This document shows positions 9,359-18,044 of a stretch of 64,000 bases of DNA, in pieces. The stretch lies in contig NZ_JAKIKR010000014.1 of the NCBI RefSeq assembly GCF_023284025.1, positions 27,740 to 91,739 on the forward strand, written 5' to 3'. This stretch comes from Shewanella abyssi. GTDB lineage: Bacteria; Pseudomonadota; Gammaproteobacteria; Enterobacterales; Shewanellaceae. The notes beneath the pieces were generated by a model. It was not told the DNA's origin, searched no databases, and was given only the letters and a program-made list of their open reading frames with translations. The position numbers and the translations under genes are program-made. Numbering within the stretch: position 1 is the first letter of the stretch; every line of letters starts with the position of its first letter.

Positions 9359-9874
9359 TTATTGCTGAAAGCGGTGCGTTTTGTCTATTTCGCATTCATC
9401 TATCGGCAGCGGGTCATTTCCTCGGTCAGTTAACCAGCACTGGTCGTAAATAGAGCAGTAGCAAAGGCTTATTTGCACATCGTTATCTATAGCTAAGAAC
9501 TCCTTAGACTGCTTACCTTGATATGCCAGTGGCCGGATAACGTCTTCAGCCGGAAGAATGCGGCTGCCGATATGCGACTGGGTAAAAGTCGGTATTGCGG
9601 GGATATCGTCCCAAGTTTTAATCGGTTTAGATTTATAGGTCAAAGCGGCGTATTTGATGATGGCGGGACCAGTACCATTGTTGCTTATTCCGTAGCTGAA
9701 ACCTTCGTTACCGAAACTACGAAATATCTCTAATCGAGGCCAAACCGATGCCCGGGCGTATGCTCTATCTATCGTCGCAGAGTATATGCCGACCACAGTG
9801 GTGACTAAACTCATCAGTAGTGCCGATAACGCCACTATCATCTCGGGCTTTCTATACCAAGCTACTTTTTCCAT
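9359..9874 (-). CDS. Membrane-anchored protein of unknown function
   Basis: The 171-residue protein has one N-terminal transmembrane helix (about 11-32) and a periplasmic or cytosolic C-domain with strands such as G-F-S-Y-G-I-S-N-N-G-T-G-P-A and three closely spaced cysteines (C-Y-C-S...C). The S-N-N-G-T-G-P-A core recalls a recurring motif in one-helix proteins of unknown function, but I cannot name a family. An AAGGAG ribosome site ten bases upstream supports the ATG. It stands alone. Confidence 0.6.
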   Translation of the reverse strand: MEKVAWYRKPEMIVALSALLMSLVTTVVGIYSATIDRAYARASVWPRLEIFRSFGNEGFSYGISNNGTGPAIIKYAALTYKSKPIKTWDDIPAIPTFTQSHIGSRILPAEDVIRPLAYQGKQSKEFLAIDNDVQISLCYCSIYDQCWLTDRGNDPLPIDECEIDKTHRFQQ

Positions 9875-10051
9875 CTAATACTATCTCCTTAGCTTGAAAC
9901 TATCTGTGGTCTACGATGGCTTACAGCCTTCACTTTGATTCAGTGGCTAACGTGAGTATCTAAAAAAATCAATGAGCTAGGTTATCATTTTGTTAATGAA
10001 CTAGGCAACATAACTTAGTTATCGTGAACGAACTGCAATAACGTAGAATAT

Positions 10052-10080
10052 AAAAAAGGCGAGCAGTCATGCTCGCCTTT
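10052..10080 (-). terminator. Rho-independent terminator of the amidohydrolase gene
   Basis: An eight-bp stem (GGCGAGCA/TGCTCGCC, 10058-10077) with a four-base loop is followed on the minus strand by a TTTTTT run, just past the amidohydrolase stop. Confidence 0.8.
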
Positions 10081-10115
10081 CGATTGATAGTTAATGGCTA
10101 ATCATTAACTTTAGC

Positions 10116-11783
10116 TTAGGGCTGGTTATCTTCGATATTAAATACCACTTGGCCATCAACCCAGGTTTGCAGCACTTGAGCCTGCCATATTTGAGTCGGA
10201 TCTCCGTTAATAACGTCGCGATCAATTAAGATAAAGTCAGCTTTCATTCCTGGCGCCAAACGACCAATTTCATTCTCTTGATGGGCAGAGTAAGCCGCTG
10301 CAGAGGTAAAGCTGGTGAGTGCTTGGACCATCGTCATGCTTTGGTCCGGATACCAGCCTTGCAGTGGTTTGTTATGATGATCTTGGCGTGTTACCGAGGC
10401 ATGCAGACCAAAGAAAGGGTTTGCTGATTCTACAGGGAAGTCCGAGCCCGCGGCGATAACAGCATTGGCTTTAAGTAGCTTTTGCCACGCGTAAGCGCCT
10501 TTTATTCTATCTGGCCCAACTCTATCTTCTGCCATGTTTTTATCGCTCGTGGCATGTGTTGCCTGCATTGACGCAACCACTCCAAGTTCGGCAAAGCGTG
10601 GGATATCCTCAAGACGCAATACCTGTGCATGCTCAACACGATGGCGCAGTGGCTTACTATTGGTTTGTTTTATGAGGGCTGCATAAGAATCTAACACCAG
10701 TTTATTAGCATGATCGCCAATGGCATGGGTGTTGACCTGAAACCCCGCTTGCATTGCCGTTAGCATATAGCGGTTAAGTTGCTGGTCGCTATGTAGCAGC
10801 AGGCCCTTGTGTCCGTGGAGATCAGAGTAATCTTCGATTAACGCCGCCCCTCGGCTACCTAAAGCACCATCGGCGGAGATCTTAACGCTGCTAAAATCCA
10901 GTTTTTGTGATTTGTGATGGTATGGCCCCTTACTCATAATGCTGCTGAACTGACTGTCGCCGGCCGCGACCATGCCATACACCCGAATAGGCATGTCATC
11001 TTTATTGGCTAAATTTTTGTAGGCACTCATCGTATTACTGCCCACGCCTGCATCATGAACACTGGTGAGTCCTAATCGGGCTAAGTCGTTCATTGCGGCC
11101 TTAAGCACCGTTTCTTGTTCGCTAACACTCAAAGCAGGAATGGCCTGACTAACAAGAGCCATGGCGTTATCGATAAATACACCACTGGGCTCGCCATCTG
11201 CGGTGCGGATGATCTCACCACCTGATGGAGCTTTACTATCTTTGCTAATACCCGCGAGTTTCATTGCCGCGCTATTGGCCCAGCCAGCATGCCCGTCAAC
11301 TCGCCTTAGCCATACTGGGGTTTCTGGAAAATGCTTATCAAGTGAGGCTGCGGTCGGGAACGTTTTACTCGGCCACAGTACTTGGTTCCAACCGCGTCCT
11401 TGTACCCAAGTCAGCCCAGGGTTTAGCTGACGGAACTCAATGGTTCGCTTTACGGCTTCAGCTTCTGACGCGCTACCTCGAAGGTTGGTGCGCATTAAGT
11501 TGAGCCCCCAACCGAGCACGTGCCCATGAGCATCGATTAAACCGGGCAGCATGGTTTTACCCTCTGCATCAATTGTGCGCATGGAGCTGCCGAGTTCCGG
11601 TTTTTGTTGCTCACGATAAAGGCGAGTAACAGTGTCATCTTTGAGTTCAATTGAGTGAAACGAAACAAGTTGGCCGTTATCGATGGTATAGCCATTCACA
11701 TTTTTAATTAAGGTCGTTTGGGCGTGAGCGCTGCAGCTTAACGCCAATAGGGCTGGATAAATCCATTTATTCATCTTTTTCAT
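10116..11783 (-). CDS. Exported metal-dependent amidohydrolase (YtcJ/amidohydrolase 3 type)
   Basis: This is a 555-residue precursor. I choose the ATG giving M-K-K-M-N-K..., because it has GGA about five bases upstream and yields a clean signal peptide (A-L-S-C-S-A-H-A). The catalytic domain shows the metal-binding H-x-H (L-I-D-A-H-G-H), later His residues (N-T-H-A-I-G-D-H) and the catalytic Asp block (A-A-G-S-D-F-P-V). Family members hydrolyse C-N bonds in amides or cyclic ureas with one or two zinc ions. Being exported, it probably works in the periplasm; the substrate is unknown. It is followed by its own terminator. Confidence 0.88.
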   Translation of the reverse strand: MKKMNKWIYPALLALSCSAHAQTTLIKNVNGYTIDNGQLVSFHSIELKDDTVTRLYREQQKPELGSSMRTIDAEGKTMLPGLIDAHGHVLGWGLNLMRTNLRGSASEAEAVKRTIEFRQLNPGLTWVQGRGWNQVLWPSKTFPTAASLDKHFPETPVWLRRVDGHAGWANSAAMKLAGISKDSKAPSGGEIIRTADGEPSGVFIDNAMALVSQAIPALSVSEQETVLKAAMNDLARLGLTSVHDAGVGSNTMSAYKNLANKDDMPIRVYGMVAAGDSQFSSIMSKGPYHHKSQKLDFSSVKISADGALGSRGAALIEDYSDLHGHKGLLLHSDQQLNRYMLTAMQAGFQVNTHAIGDHANKLVLDSYAALIKQTNSKPLRHRVEHAQVLRLEDIPRFAELGVVASMQATHATSDKNMAEDRVGPDRIKGAYAWQKLLKANAVIAAGSDFPVESANPFFGLHASVTRQDHHNKPLQGWYPDQSMTMVQALTSFTSAAAYSAHQENEIGRLAPGMKADFILIDRDVINGDPTQIWQAQVLQTWVDGQVVFNIEDNQP

Positions 11784-11895
11784 GATTTCCGGCATCTTAT
11801 TGTTGTATTAGACACATTCGATACTAACAGTTGGATTTTATTAAGCAATAAGGGGGTATTTCGCGTTATGATTCGGCTAGAAATATCCTAGGTTA

Positions 11896-12810
11896 ATGGC
11901 GATTAACAGCGTTGAGAAACACAGCATGAGCTTATATAAATTTGGATTGGCGACAGAAAAGTCGGTATTGATTAGGCAAGCACTCGGCGCGCAAGCAGAT
12001 GCTTATTTCGCTGCAATGGAAAGCGCTGAGCAAGTATTTCTAACCTCTATTAGCAATGAACAGAACCAGCAGAAACTTGATTGGCTGTTGCTACGAACGC
12101 ATCTGATTTGCCGTCTGAGCGATAGAGATATTGCGCGTTTAAGTGATTATTCTATCGAAAATGCTCAAAGCGTATCTGCCAGTTTAAATGGCACTTCGCG
12201 TCAAATTGTCATAGTGTCCCGCGATTCTTTAGTGGCTGCGATTGATGATATTAAGGCTCAAAAGTGGGTCGGGTTTGATACTGAAACTGCCGCGAGCTTT
12301 GAAAAAGGTCGCCGTAATAGCAATCCTATCTCGCTAATTCAAATTGCGACCACTCGCCATTGTTATCTGTTTAGAATGGTAGGCAGTAATATTGTGCCCT
12401 TTAAGGCGGCACTTGCTGAAGTATTGGCTGAGCAATCGAATATCACTAAGGTGGGGATTGGTCTGCGCAGTGACGTCAATGGGATGAAGCGAGATTTCGG
12501 CATTGTGCTTAACCCTATGCTTGATCTTAATTGGTTAATGAATCAGCTAGGTGCAGCAAAGCAGATGGGCACGGTGCAGATGGCGGCGACGGTATTGGCA
12601 CTTAAACTGCCTAAAAGTAAGCGGATAACACTGTCTAACTGGGCTATTGTGCTTAATAAGCCATTGTCAGAGGAGCAGGTTAATTACGCCGCAGGCGATG
12701 CCTTAGCAGCATTAGACATTTATCATGCCTTGTTTGAGCAACTCAAGGCCTATCAAGCACTATGGCCTAAATCAGTTCAACAACGTTTTTTAGCAGAGGG
12801 AAGCTTGTGA
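11896..12810 (+). CDS. RNase D/WRN-type 3'-5' exonuclease (DEDDy)
   Basis: The 304-residue protein has an N-terminal helical stretch (about 1-95) and a DEDDy exonuclease domain. It shows G-F-D-T-E-T (first Asp/Glu), then the D of R-S-D-V-N-G, then N-Y-A-A-G-D-A-L-A-A-L (Tyr and last Asp). It should trim nucleic acid 3' ends with two metal ions; RNA versus DNA preference cannot be seen. An in-frame ATG at 11926 is another possible start. The stop TGA overlaps the GTG start of the next gene, which points to translational coupling. Confidence 0.82.
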   Translation: MAINSVEKHSMSLYKFGLATEKSVLIRQALGAQADAYFAAMESAEQVFLTSISNEQNQQKLDWLLLRTHLICRLSDRDIARLSDYSIENAQSVSASLNGTSRQIVIVSRDSLVAAIDDIKAQKWVGFDTETAASFEKGRRNSNPISLIQIATTRHCYLFRMVGSNIVPFKAALAEVLAEQSNITKVGIGLRSDVNGMKRDFGIVLNPMLDLNWLMNQLGAAKQMGTVQMAATVLALKLPKSKRITLSNWAIVLNKPLSEEQVNYAAGDALAALDIYHALFEQLKAYQALWPKSVQQRFLAEGSL

Positions 12811-13595
12811 TTTATAAGGGACAACTAGTTCGCTGGAATGACAAAAAAGGCTATGGTTTTATTCGAGTCGAAAACGCTCAAGCGGGGCAAGCGGATAATG
12901 AGGTATTTATTCATATGTCAGCGCTGCAGCATATGGCCAGACGCCCCTTAGTTGGCGATGTGCTGTATTTTCAAATCGAGACTCAAACCGATGGAAAGCA
13001 ACGAGCATTTGCAGCAAGGATAGAAGGTGTTGCAGCGAATGTGGAAGCAAATGTTGAAGGCAACGCAGACAAGAGCCATTCAAACCACAAGCAAGCGCCA
13101 AGTAATAGCCCGATAAAAGGGTTGTTATACCGTATTGCGATAATGCTGGTAGTGTTAGCGATTGCCAGTTTTGTCTATAACCGTGTCGTCGCACCGACTG
13201 TCGCCCCAAGTAGTTTTGCTACTTATGGCTCCTCTGCATTGATATCAACAGCTGTTGCGGCAGATGAACAGCGAATAAGCCAGGCATTTTCCCGGCAGCA
13301 AAGCGGCATACAGGTACAAAGTCGCGGCGTTGTGACTCGACTGTTAGCTGACGACACTAAAGGCAGTCGTCACCAGCGGTTTATCGTTACGCTGGCCAAC
13401 GGTCAGACCCTGTTGATTGCGCATAACATCGATTTAGCACCTAAGATTGAGAGTTTGCAAGCAGGTGATAACATCTCGTTTTATGGCGTCTATGAGTATA
13501 ACGATCGCGGCGGTGTGGTGCATTGGACTCATCATGATCCACAAGGCCGACATGTTGGCGGCTGGCTTAAGCATCAAGGCAAGACTTACCAATAG
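12807..13595 (+). CDS. Cold-shock domain protein fused through a membrane helix to DUF3465
   Basis: The 262-residue protein begins at GTG, inside the stop region of the exonuclease gene. Residues 1-70 form a cold-shock fold with the RNP1-like K-G-Y-G-F-I-R and the RNP2-like V-F-I-H. A variable Asn/Glu-rich linker leads to one membrane helix (about 108-128). The C-terminal 110 residues match the DUF3465 type, with V-H-W-T-H-H-D-P-Q-G-R-H near the end, a domain normally periplasmic. The layout suggests nucleic-acid binding in the cytosol linked to an OB-like domain across the membrane. Coupling to an exonuclease gene hints at joint work on RNA or DNA; this is inference. Confidence 0.78.
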   Translation: MIYKGQLVRWNDKKGYGFIRVENAQAGQADNEVFIHMSALQHMARRPLVGDVLYFQIETQTDGKQRAFAARIEGVAANVEANVEGNADKSHSNHKQAPSNSPIKGLLYRIAIMLVVLAIASFVYNRVVAPTVAPSSFATYGSSALISTAVAADEQRISQAFSRQQSGIQVQSRGVVTRLLADDTKGSRHQRFIVTLANGQTLLIAHNIDLAPKIESLQAGDNISFYGVYEYNDRGGVVHWTHHDPQGRHVGGWLKHQGKTYQ

Positions 13596-13613
13596 ATAAC
13601 GTAGCTCACGAAA

Positions 13614-13650
13614 AACGGCGACTGACATTATGTTAGCCGCCGTTATTTTC
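13614..13650 (+). terminator. Probable rho-independent terminator
   Basis: The arms AACGGCG (13614-13620) and CGCCGTT (13638-13644) are followed by ATTTTC, 18 bp after the stop of the cold-shock fusion gene. Confidence 0.6.
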
Positions 13651-13696
13651 TCTGATGTCCATTGTCGTAATGCCGATTGCCGTAATGCCGAGAGTA

Positions 13697-14635
13697 TTAA
13701 GGCTGAGAACAATCTCTCTTTTTCGAAAGCTTATGCAGTAGCTTATGCAACAACGGGTCACCAAATTGATACAGGGCTAGCCCTGTTAGCACAAAACCAG
13801 CCCCTATCACTAGCGCCGGCGTAATGGTCTCACCATTGAACTGTGCGCCTAACATCATCGCAAATACTGGCGTTATCAGGGTCACTAGCGCAACCGTGCT
13901 GGCATTAAGATGCTGCAGAATATAGAAGTAAGCAATAAAGCCGGCGAGTGAACCAAAGACACCTAAGTAAGTGATTGCTAACAGCGAACGTGTTTGCCAA
14001 GTTTCAAAGGGTATCGTGCCATCAAATAGTAACCAGGCTAAAGCAAACATAGGTGTTGAATAAATTAGCGCGCCCACGGTACTGGCAATAGGGTGAATAT
14101 TGATTTTAACCGTTTTGATTAATACGCCGCTCAAGCTAAACAAACTTACCGCAGACAAGATTAATAGCAGTCCAATCCAACTATCGCTCGCTAGTGAAAG
14201 CTTAGATGAACATACGATGCCAAGCCCGACAAATGCCATGGCTAAAGCCACTAAACGCATCGGGCCGAATTTGGGCTCATTGAGTAATTTCTGTGCCAGT
14301 AAGCCTGAGATCAGTGGCGACAGACCAAAGAACAGTGACATGGTGCTTGAAGGCAGATAGCGGGCGGAAAAGTAGCTCAGCAGCATACCACCGACAATCC
14401 CTATGGACGAAACGGCATATAGCTTTCTCGCTGTGGCATTCCATGGCAGTCGAATTCGAGCAATCAGTATGATCAGCGACCCTAGGGTCAGTGCAATCAG
14501 CATTCTCAGTAATACCGCCATCGTTGGATGCACAGACTCACTGCTCCAAACAATACCTAGCGGCGTTGTAGACCAAATTAATACCACCGACAAAAACGCC
14601 GCTGGAACCATCTTGGGTAATGCTGTTGCTGACAT
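13697..14635 (-). CDS. EamA/DMT-family inner-membrane transporter
   Basis: The 312-residue protein has ten hydrophobic helices arranged as two EamA repeats. The N-terminal repeat carries the W-S-T-T-P-L-G entry motif, the second the G-S-L-A-G-F-I-A-Y-F-Y box before L-N-A-S-T-V-A. Drug/metabolite transporters of this size usually export amino acids or other small metabolites. The substrate cannot be read. A basic tail (K-K-R-D) ends the protein in the cytosol. Transcribed alone; the start ATG is preceded by AGGAG. Confidence 0.85.
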   Translation of the reverse strand: MSATALPKMVPAAFLSVVLIWSTTPLGIVWSSESVHPTMAVLLRMLIALTLGSLIILIARIRLPWNATARKLYAVSSIGIVGGMLLSYFSARYLPSSTMSLFFGLSPLISGLLAQKLLNEPKFGPMRLVALAMAFVGLGIVCSSKLSLASDSWIGLLLILSAVSLFSLSGVLIKTVKINIHPIASTVGALIYSTPMFALAWLLFDGTIPFETWQTRSLLAITYLGVFGSLAGFIAYFYILQHLNASTVALVTLITPVFAMMLGAQFNGETITPALVIGAGFVLTGLALYQFGDPLLHKLLHKLSKKRDCSQP

Positions 14636-15099
14636 CTCAACACTCCTGCTAACTTAGCCATCAATAATGACCTGAGCTAATAATACAGATTAATATAGAA
14701 CCGCTGGAGAGAAGGGCGAGCAAAGAGGGGAATATCCATCACCGCGCTGCAGACTCTTTGCGGTGTGGAATCGAGAACTAATGGCTAACTATTTATTATA
14801 TTCCCAATTTACCGCGCAGCTAGAATGCCATATCACACTGGCGAGGAGTCGCAGTGTCAGGCAATTAACTTGCGTATAAATAGAGGTGAATAAAATTGTC
14901 ATTTTACCAAGCTGAATATTGTGTCTCGAAGGCTCAATAATCTAATTGTTGCGCGCTGTAGTCAACCGATAAATTCAACAATAGCTAGTTTATACAATTG
15001 GTATTAATCAATGGCTGAGTTTTGCAGGGTAAAGTTAACGGTCATTAGGCGAGAGTTTAGCGAGAGAGGCATGAGGCTTTAGTGAGTTTTTTGGGAGGG
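14636..15099. other. Intergenic region without recognisable genes
   Basis: About 460 bp lie between the EamA gene and arfA. I see no coding frame with support, no RNA gene and no clear repeat. It must hold the EamA promoter. Confidence 0.5.
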
Positions 15100-15330
15100 C
15101 TAGAGTGCTGTTTTATAAAAAAGCTGCAGTGCCAGATAGTCAAAAGGGGCTAAGCCCTTCAGCTTTTGCCCCTTCTGTTTGCGGTTGTAAGACCCTTTGC
15201 CTTTTTTAGGTTTCTCAGTCCGTGTTCGAAATAGGGTACTGGTGACGATGGCCTTTAGCGCGTTATCTTTAATGACTCCACGACCACTCTCATGTTCTAT
15301 CTGCGGTTGTACTTGGCGATGTTTTGCCAT
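15100..15330 (-). CDS. arfA: Alternative ribosome-rescue factor ArfA
   Basis: This small basic protein (76 residues from the ATG, which has TAGGAG seven bases upstream) carries the ArfA signature: G-V-I-K-D-N-A-L-K-A-I near residues 18-28, then L-F-R-T-R-T-E-K and K-K-G-K-G-S-Y-N-R-K. ArfA enters stalled ribosomes lacking a stop codon and recruits release factor 2 when trans-translation fails. A hairpin plus T run lies inside the coding sequence, so the usual transcript should itself lack a stop codon; this is the known self-regulating logic of arfA. The bases after the hairpin encode a hydrophobic tail (L-A-L-Q-L-F-Y) that would make the full-length form degradable, as in Escherichia coli. 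Confidence 0.9.
   Translation of the reverse strand: MAKHRQVQPQIEHESGRGVIKDNALKAIVTSTLFRTRTEKPKKGKGSYNRKQKGQKLKGLAPFDYLALQLFYKTAL
15144..15174 (-). terminator. Terminator hairpin inside the arfA reading frame
   Basis: On the minus strand AAGGGGC (15174-15168) can pair with GCCCCTT (15150-15144), and a shorter nested AAGGGC-TTA-GCCCCTT hairpin overlaps it; TTTT follows. It falls at about codons 55-64 of 76, so it would end or cleave the mRNA before the stop codon. RNase III cleavage of the same hairpin is the alternative. Confidence 0.7.
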
Positions 15331-15586
15331 CACATGACTCCTATAGTCAATTTACTTGCTTCTAAACTCATTTACTAACTTACTCTATTTACTTTTTAAT
15401 GCGCTGTTAGTGAGTGGCTGCTAACAAATGAACGCTTGCACCACTGCCATAAACTCTCGATTGAGATACTCTAATCAGCGGTGCAATTATACGCAATTAT
15501 TAATTGCACGTGCTAATACTTTTTACCGCAGTATTAGCAGGCGACTTTTTAGTGAAAATGGTTGGCACCAAGGTTAAGCACAATCG

Positions 15587-16690
15587 TTACGCAAAGATGA
15601 CGCTATAAAGGTAACCAGCACCAATCGCCATACCTAGAATCACGGTTAGGAACGCCGCTATCATCTGGTTCTTAAAAATCGACTTTAGCAAAATAACTTC
15701 GGTTAAACTGGCACCCGCACTACCGATAATCAACGCCATGACCGAGCCCAACGCCATACCTTTGGCGACTAATGCTGAGCTTAATGGGATAACCGCTTCT
15801 GCACGAATGTAGAGTGGGATACCGATGACCGCTGCAATAGGAATTGCATACCACATCCCTTCACCAGCGTACTTTACAATTAGCTCGGTAGGCATGAATC
15901 CGTAAATGAACGACCCAAGTAAAATACCTACCATTAAATAGGGTAAAACCTGTTTAAAGTCTTTCCATGTTGAACGCCATACCCGCATCCAACGATTATC
16001 TTGCTTAGCTACAGTGTTGCTGTCGTTACAACCACTGGCTGCCCTGGTGCTTGGCGAGCCGCATGAGCTAACTGCAGATGTACTACCGCAAGTGTTCACT
16101 GCCAATGTAGCGCCACAACTGGCGGTTTCTAGAACAGGTGCTTGGTTATTACAGCTGTTTACTTCAGCTTTGTGACTTATCACTGTTTTAGGAGTATCGC
16201 CACAGCGAGTACCGCAGCTAGAGGCTGTTACTGCTTCATACGCTTCAGGCTTGACGTAACGCTCAAATCCCAGTTTTTCTAGAGCGTAGCCAGCAGTTAC
16301 CGACACAAGCATAGCGACTAAGAAGTAAAAAATAGCGACTTTAAAGCCAAACGTCACCACAAAAAGGCCGATAATGATTGGGTTCAATAATGGGCTTGAG
16401 AACAAGAAAACCATCATTGGGCCAAAGCCTGCTTTTGCTCTAAGTAATCCTTTTAGGAACGGGATGGTTGAGCATGAACAAAAGGGGGTTATCGATCCCA
16501 GCAGAGCGGCAATGATGTAACCTTTACCTTTCTTTGAGCTCAAAATCGATTGTATTTTTTCCGGTGGAATATACTCCTGCAATATGCCAACAATGTAACT
16601 AATCGCGAGGAATAGCACTGTTAATTCAGCGGCTAGAAACAGGAACATATTCGCCGTTTCTTTTGCCATGATGATGATTTCAGGACTCAT
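15587..16690 (-). CDS. Permease of the ArsP/DUF318 family with a Cys-rich cytosolic linker
   Basis: The 367-residue membrane protein has two sets of four to five helices of the pfam03773 permease family. The first half contains T-P-F-C-S-C-S-T-I-P-F, the conserved CXC motif. The halves are joined by a linker of about 80 residues with seven cysteines in C-G or S-C contexts (S-C-G-T-R-C-G, N-S-C-N-N, A-S-C-G-A, N-T-C-G-S, S-S-C-G-S, S-G-C-N). Relatives export trivalent organoarsenicals (ArsP), and others are uncharacterised. Cysteine enrichment suggests thiol-reactive metal or metalloid binding. No ars genes flank it; twin inverted repeats sit just upstream of its start. Confidence 0.82.
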   Translation of the reverse strand: MSPEIIIMAKETANMFLFLAAELTVLFLAISYIVGILQEYIPPEKIQSILSSKKGKGYIIAALLGSITPFCSCSTIPFLKGLLRAKAGFGPMMVFLFSSPLLNPIIIGLFVVTFGFKVAIFYFLVAMLVSVTAGYALEKLGFERYVKPEAYEAVTASSCGTRCGDTPKTVISHKAEVNSCNNQAPVLETASCGATLAVNTCGSTSAVSSCGSPSTRAASGCNDSNTVAKQDNRWMRVWRSTWKDFKQVLPYLMVGILLGSFIYGFMPTELIVKYAGEGMWYAIPIAAVIGIPLYIRAEAVIPLSSALVAKGMALGSVMALIIGSAGASLTEVILLKSIFKNQMIAAFLTVILGMAIGAGYLYSVIFA

Positions 16691-16717
16691 GATATTGACC
16701 TTATTACACGTTTGTTT

Positions 16718-16743
16718 GTTATTTCCGGAATTACCGAAATAAC
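16718..16743. promoter_or_regulatory. Inverted repeat, probable operator of the permease gene
   Basis: Perfect eight-bp arms GTTATTTC and GAAATAAC are separated by ten bases. The repeat lies 28 bp upstream of the permease start codon, the usual place for a repressor site. Confidence 0.6.
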
Positions 16744-16785
16744 TGAGGTGGTCGGATAGTAAACTTATTCAGTATTTAGTCAATA

Positions 16786-16811
16786 GTTATTTCTGCTTTT
16801 GTCGAAATGAT
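16786..16811. promoter_or_regulatory. Second, imperfect copy of the permease inverted repeat
   Basis: The left arm GTTATTTC is exact and the right arm GAAATGAT is partial, with the same ten-base spacing, 68 bp from the first copy. Confidence 0.45.
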
Positions 16812-16923
16812 TTTTGGTGAACGATTCTTAATACGCTGTAGAGTCTAGCTAAGGTTGATAATTCCGTTGTTAAAATAGCGCAAACGCTTATGATGATTAA
16901 ATCAATAGCTTAAAGGACAAACT

Positions 16924-17850
16924 ATGCTCGATGCTATTTGCCGATATGACGAAACTAAGCCGATAACCTATTCGGTATTTAAGTTTCAAAAATTACCTGA
17001 TGGTGATATTGAAAAATATCGGCAAGCACTGGTATGTCCCGCTTGCGCAGGTAAGGCTTATTATCGTAAAGCGTCAAAAGATGGTAAAGCCGCCTGTTTT
17101 GGATCCCGTTATCATCAAGCTGATTGCTCCGAGTTTAAACCTTCGCCAGCCAAAGAGCGTGAAGAGCAGCACGCCATAGAGGTTAATCGGCTAGTGGTTG
17201 ATTCTGACGCGATGATTATCGACTTTAGCCGTGCTGCAAAAGTCGCTAAGGCCAAAGTACAGCCAAAGGCAGACAAAGCAACGAATGAGAATGTTGCAGT
17301 AAATAGTTCGGCTGACATAACTCCCGCAGCAGTTAAAGCTGACTTATCAAAATCAGAGTTAGCGATCGCACAGCCTGAGTTGGTTATTGACGACGATAAA
17401 GCAGCAGCTCAAACGAGAATCGCGACTCAAGGACTGGAAAAACTACTGCATAGCTTGTTGCGTGGCAGTGACTTATCAACGTCGGATCTTTGGGTATATA
17501 CCGATGAAAAGTATCGCTGGCGCGCCAAAAATCTGTTTGTAAACTTTGCCGATGCAGTGCCAACGGATAATGGCGCGCCGCGGATGTATTGGGGCACTAT
17601 TTCACATACTGATAAAGAGCGCTTATGGCTGAATCCCGCCGAGACTAAAGATGTTGGGATCCCTATTGATATGTTTTCCAGCTCACTTATATCTCGCTTC
17701 GGCTTGCAGGAGCGTCGAGATTTTGAAGGCGCGGGGATCATTCTGTTTGGAAAATGTTTTTGGAATAAAGCCAAAAACCGTAAAATTATTCAGCTTTGGA
17801 GCAACGATGTCAGTCGACTCTTTATCTCTAAAGCTGACGAAAATGAGTAG
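16924..17850 (+). CDS. Conserved hypothetical protein with N-terminal zinc ribbon
   Basis: The 308-residue protein opens with a treble-clef or ribbon-like region: V-C-P-A-C-A-G at about 37-43, then A-C-F-G and H-Q-A-D-C, giving Cys/His ligands for one zinc. The arrangement resembles the N-terminal part of CoiA-like competence proteins but I do not claim that family. A low-complexity Ala/Lys linker (about 100-165) follows, then an aromatic-rich C-domain (about 170-300, with W-V-Y-T-D, R-M-Y-W-G and C-F-W-N-K). Nucleic-acid binding is plausible but unproven. It is followed by a strong terminator. Confidence 0.65.
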   Translation: MLDAICRYDETKPITYSVFKFQKLPDGDIEKYRQALVCPACAGKAYYRKASKDGKAACFGSRYHQADCSEFKPSPAKEREEQHAIEVNRLVVDSDAMIIDFSRAAKVAKAKVQPKADKATNENVAVNSSADITPAAVKADLSKSELAIAQPELVIDDDKAAAQTRIATQGLEKLLHSLLRGSDLSTSDLWVYTDEKYRWRAKNLFVNFADAVPTDNGAPRMYWGTISHTDKERLWLNPAETKDVGIPIDMFSSSLISRFGLQERRDFEGAGIILFGKCFWNKAKNRKIIQLWSNDVSRLFISKADENE

Positions 17851-17880
17851 CCGTTAGCGTAAAAACTCACTCTAATAGAA

Positions 17881-17913
17881 AAAGGGTCGCATTTAAAAGT
17901 GCGGCCCTTTTTT
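17881..17913 (+). terminator. Rho-independent terminator
   Basis: The stem AAAGGGTCGCA/TGCGGCCCTTT (one G-T wobble) with an eight-base loop and TTTTTT lies about 30 bp after the zinc-ribbon gene. Confidence 0.85.
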
Positions 17914-18044
17914 AGTTTAAATGAAACAGGTTTGATGTTTTTTGCAAGAATAAAGTTCATATAGATTTAGAAGTTAGTTTCCCCCCTTCCTCCCCACCTC
18001 ATTCAAAGAAATAAACTGATAAACTCAGCATCAATTGTTAATAA

